Below, piece after piece: positions 12,930 to 13,718 of a stretch of 13,718 bases of DNA (positions are counted from its first letter, which is position 1; each line of letters begins with the position of its first letter). This DNA comes from Arthrobacter sp. (GTDB lineage: Bacteria; Actinomycetota; Actinomycetes; Actinomycetales; Micrococcaceae). The stretch lies in the NCBI GenBank assembly GCA_031178585.1, contig JAPSIT010000042.1, positions 1-13,718 of the forward strand. The letters run 5' to 3'. A program made the position numbers and the translations under genes. Under the pieces are notes generated by a model. It was given only the letters and a program-made list of their open reading frames with translations, did no database searches and was not told the DNA's origin.

Positions 12930-13703
12930 ATGACGACGGCGGGACTTCCCCGACGCTTTGAAGGCAAGACTGCGCTGGTCACCGGGGCCGGTGGAGGCAT
13001 CGGTTCGGCCATCAGCCGCCGCCTCGCCACCGAAGGCGCCCACGTGTTCATCTCCGACGTCAACGAGACAGCGGCCAAGGAAGTAGCCGACGCCCTTGTT
13101 GGCGAAGGCTGCTCGGCGGAGCCGCTCGTCTTTGACCTCCTTGACCCCGAGGCCTCAAGAGCCGCGGTGCAGCAGGTCATTGAGGCGCGCGGCCGGCTCG
13201 ACGTCCTGGTCAACAATGCCGGTGTAAACCGCCGCGGGGACCTTCTCTCCCTCACGGAGAACGACTGGGACCTGTCCTTCGCCGTCAATGTCGACTCGCT
13301 GTTCCATGTGTGCCGGGCGGTCCTTCCCCACATGATCGGGGCAAGAGGCGGCGCCATCGTGAACACTGCATCACAGTGGGGCCTTTATCCGGCTCCGGGC
13401 CACGTGGCCTACAACGTCTCCAAGGCCGCCGTCGTGGCTTTCACCAAAAATCTGGCCCGCGACTACGCACCGGACAACATCCGGGTCAACGCCGTCGCAC
13501 CAGGCGAGATCCACACCCCCATGCTCGAATCGGGTCTCGCACGCAACGGCCGCACCATAGCCGACCTCGATGCACTGGTGCCCTTTGGACGCATCGGCCA
13601 GCCCGAGGAAGTCGCCGCGCTCGTGGCGTTCCTCGCTTCGGACGAGGCGCCGTACATCTGCGGGTCCGTCGTCGAAATCACCGGCGCGCAGGCCGTCGCG
13701 TGA
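12930..13703 (+). CDS. Classical short-chain dehydrogenase/reductase, substrate unknown
   Basis: This 257-residue classical SDR has TGAGGGIG (18-25) for the dinucleotide, Asp43 after the second strand (favours NAD over NADP), NNAG (95-98), catalytic Asn120, Ser148 (in NTASQWG), Tyr161 and Lys165 (YNVSK), and a PGEIHTPM loop after the active site. All tetrad residues are present, so it should be active. It starts two bases after the aldehyde dehydrogenase stop, with GGAAG about ten bases upstream inside that gene, so it belongs to the operon. The canonical hydroxyproline route has no step for it. It could oxidise a ring or side-chain hydroxyl, handle a related substrate or act with the next gene. 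Its stop overlaps a GTG at 13700. Confidence 0.9.
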   Translation: MTTAGLPRRFEGKTALVTGAGGGIGSAISRRLATEGAHVFISDVNETAAKEVADALVGEGCSAEPLVFDLLDPEASRAAVQQVIEARGRLDVLVNNAGVNRRGDLLSLTENDWDLSFAVNVDSLFHVCRAVLPHMIGARGGAIVNTASQWGLYPAPGHVAYNVSKAAVVAFTKNLARDYAPDNIRVNAVAPGEIHTPMLESGLARNGRTIADLDALVPFGRIGQPEEVAALVAFLASDEAPYICGSVVEITGAQAVA

Positions 13704-13718
13704 GCGCCGAATCCACGG
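13700..13718 (+). CDS. Possible start of the next operon gene (truncated at the window edge)
   Basis: GTG 13700-13702 overlaps the SDR stop as GTGA and opens a frame reading VSAEST before the sequence ends. Four-base overlaps of this kind occur elsewhere in this operon (9360/10271 genes), so translational coupling is plausible. Six codons are too few to assign a family. Confidence 0.35.

Overview
This window looks like chromosomal DNA of a high-GC Gram-positive actinobacterium, most likely Arthrobacter, Pseudarthrobacter or a close relative in the Micrococcaceae. The basis is GC-rich third codon positions, GTG starts, and protein styles I recognise (PucR regulator, class III aminotransferase, CoA-acylating MmsA, polar amino-acid ABC importer). 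The genus is an inference, not a database result. There are 11 complete genes and two fragments at the edges. I see no rRNA, tRNA, CRISPR array, insertion sequence or phage gene.

Left block (1-4831): the end of a plus-strand short-chain dehydrogenase (2-109) is followed by a very strong hairpin terminator. Next come a minus-strand class III omega-aminotransferase, a divergent plus-strand PucR-type regulator, a second convergent terminator and a minus-strand methylmalonate/malonate-semialdehyde dehydrogenase (mmsA). The aminotransferase and MmsA together fit catabolism of beta-alanine or a similar omega-amino acid: amine to semialdehyde to acyl-CoA. An 11-base motif is shared between the aminotransferase/pucR promoter region and the region upstream of mmsA. 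It is a good candidate operator for the PucR-type protein.

Middle (4832-5551): a 720-base stretch holds the mmsA upstream region, a small 91-residue protein of unknown function with a CPATGWW motif and a good ribosome binding site (5041-5316), and a structured leader before the next operon.

Right block (5552-13718): one plus-strand operon with tight spacing encodes a solute-binding protein, one permease, an ATPase, a DadA-like FAD oxidoreductase, a DapA-family lyase/deaminase, a proline-racemase-family epimerase, an aldehyde dehydrogenase and an SDR. It probably runs into a further gene at the right edge. The four central enzymes match, step for step, the bacterial trans-4-hydroxy-L-proline pathway: epimerisation to cis-4-hydroxy-D-proline, oxidation to 1-pyrroline-4-hydroxy-2-carboxylate, deamination to alpha-ketoglutarate semialdehyde, and oxidation to 2-oxoglutarate. 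The ABC genes would supply the substrate.

Departures from the textbook set are: an epimerase with Ser-Gly-Ser where classical members have Cys-Gly-His; an aldehyde dehydrogenase that resembles the aminobutyraldehyde (PatD) family; an extra SDR with no assigned step; a binding protein with no lipobox cysteine; and a long hairpin between the epimerase and dehydrogenase genes.
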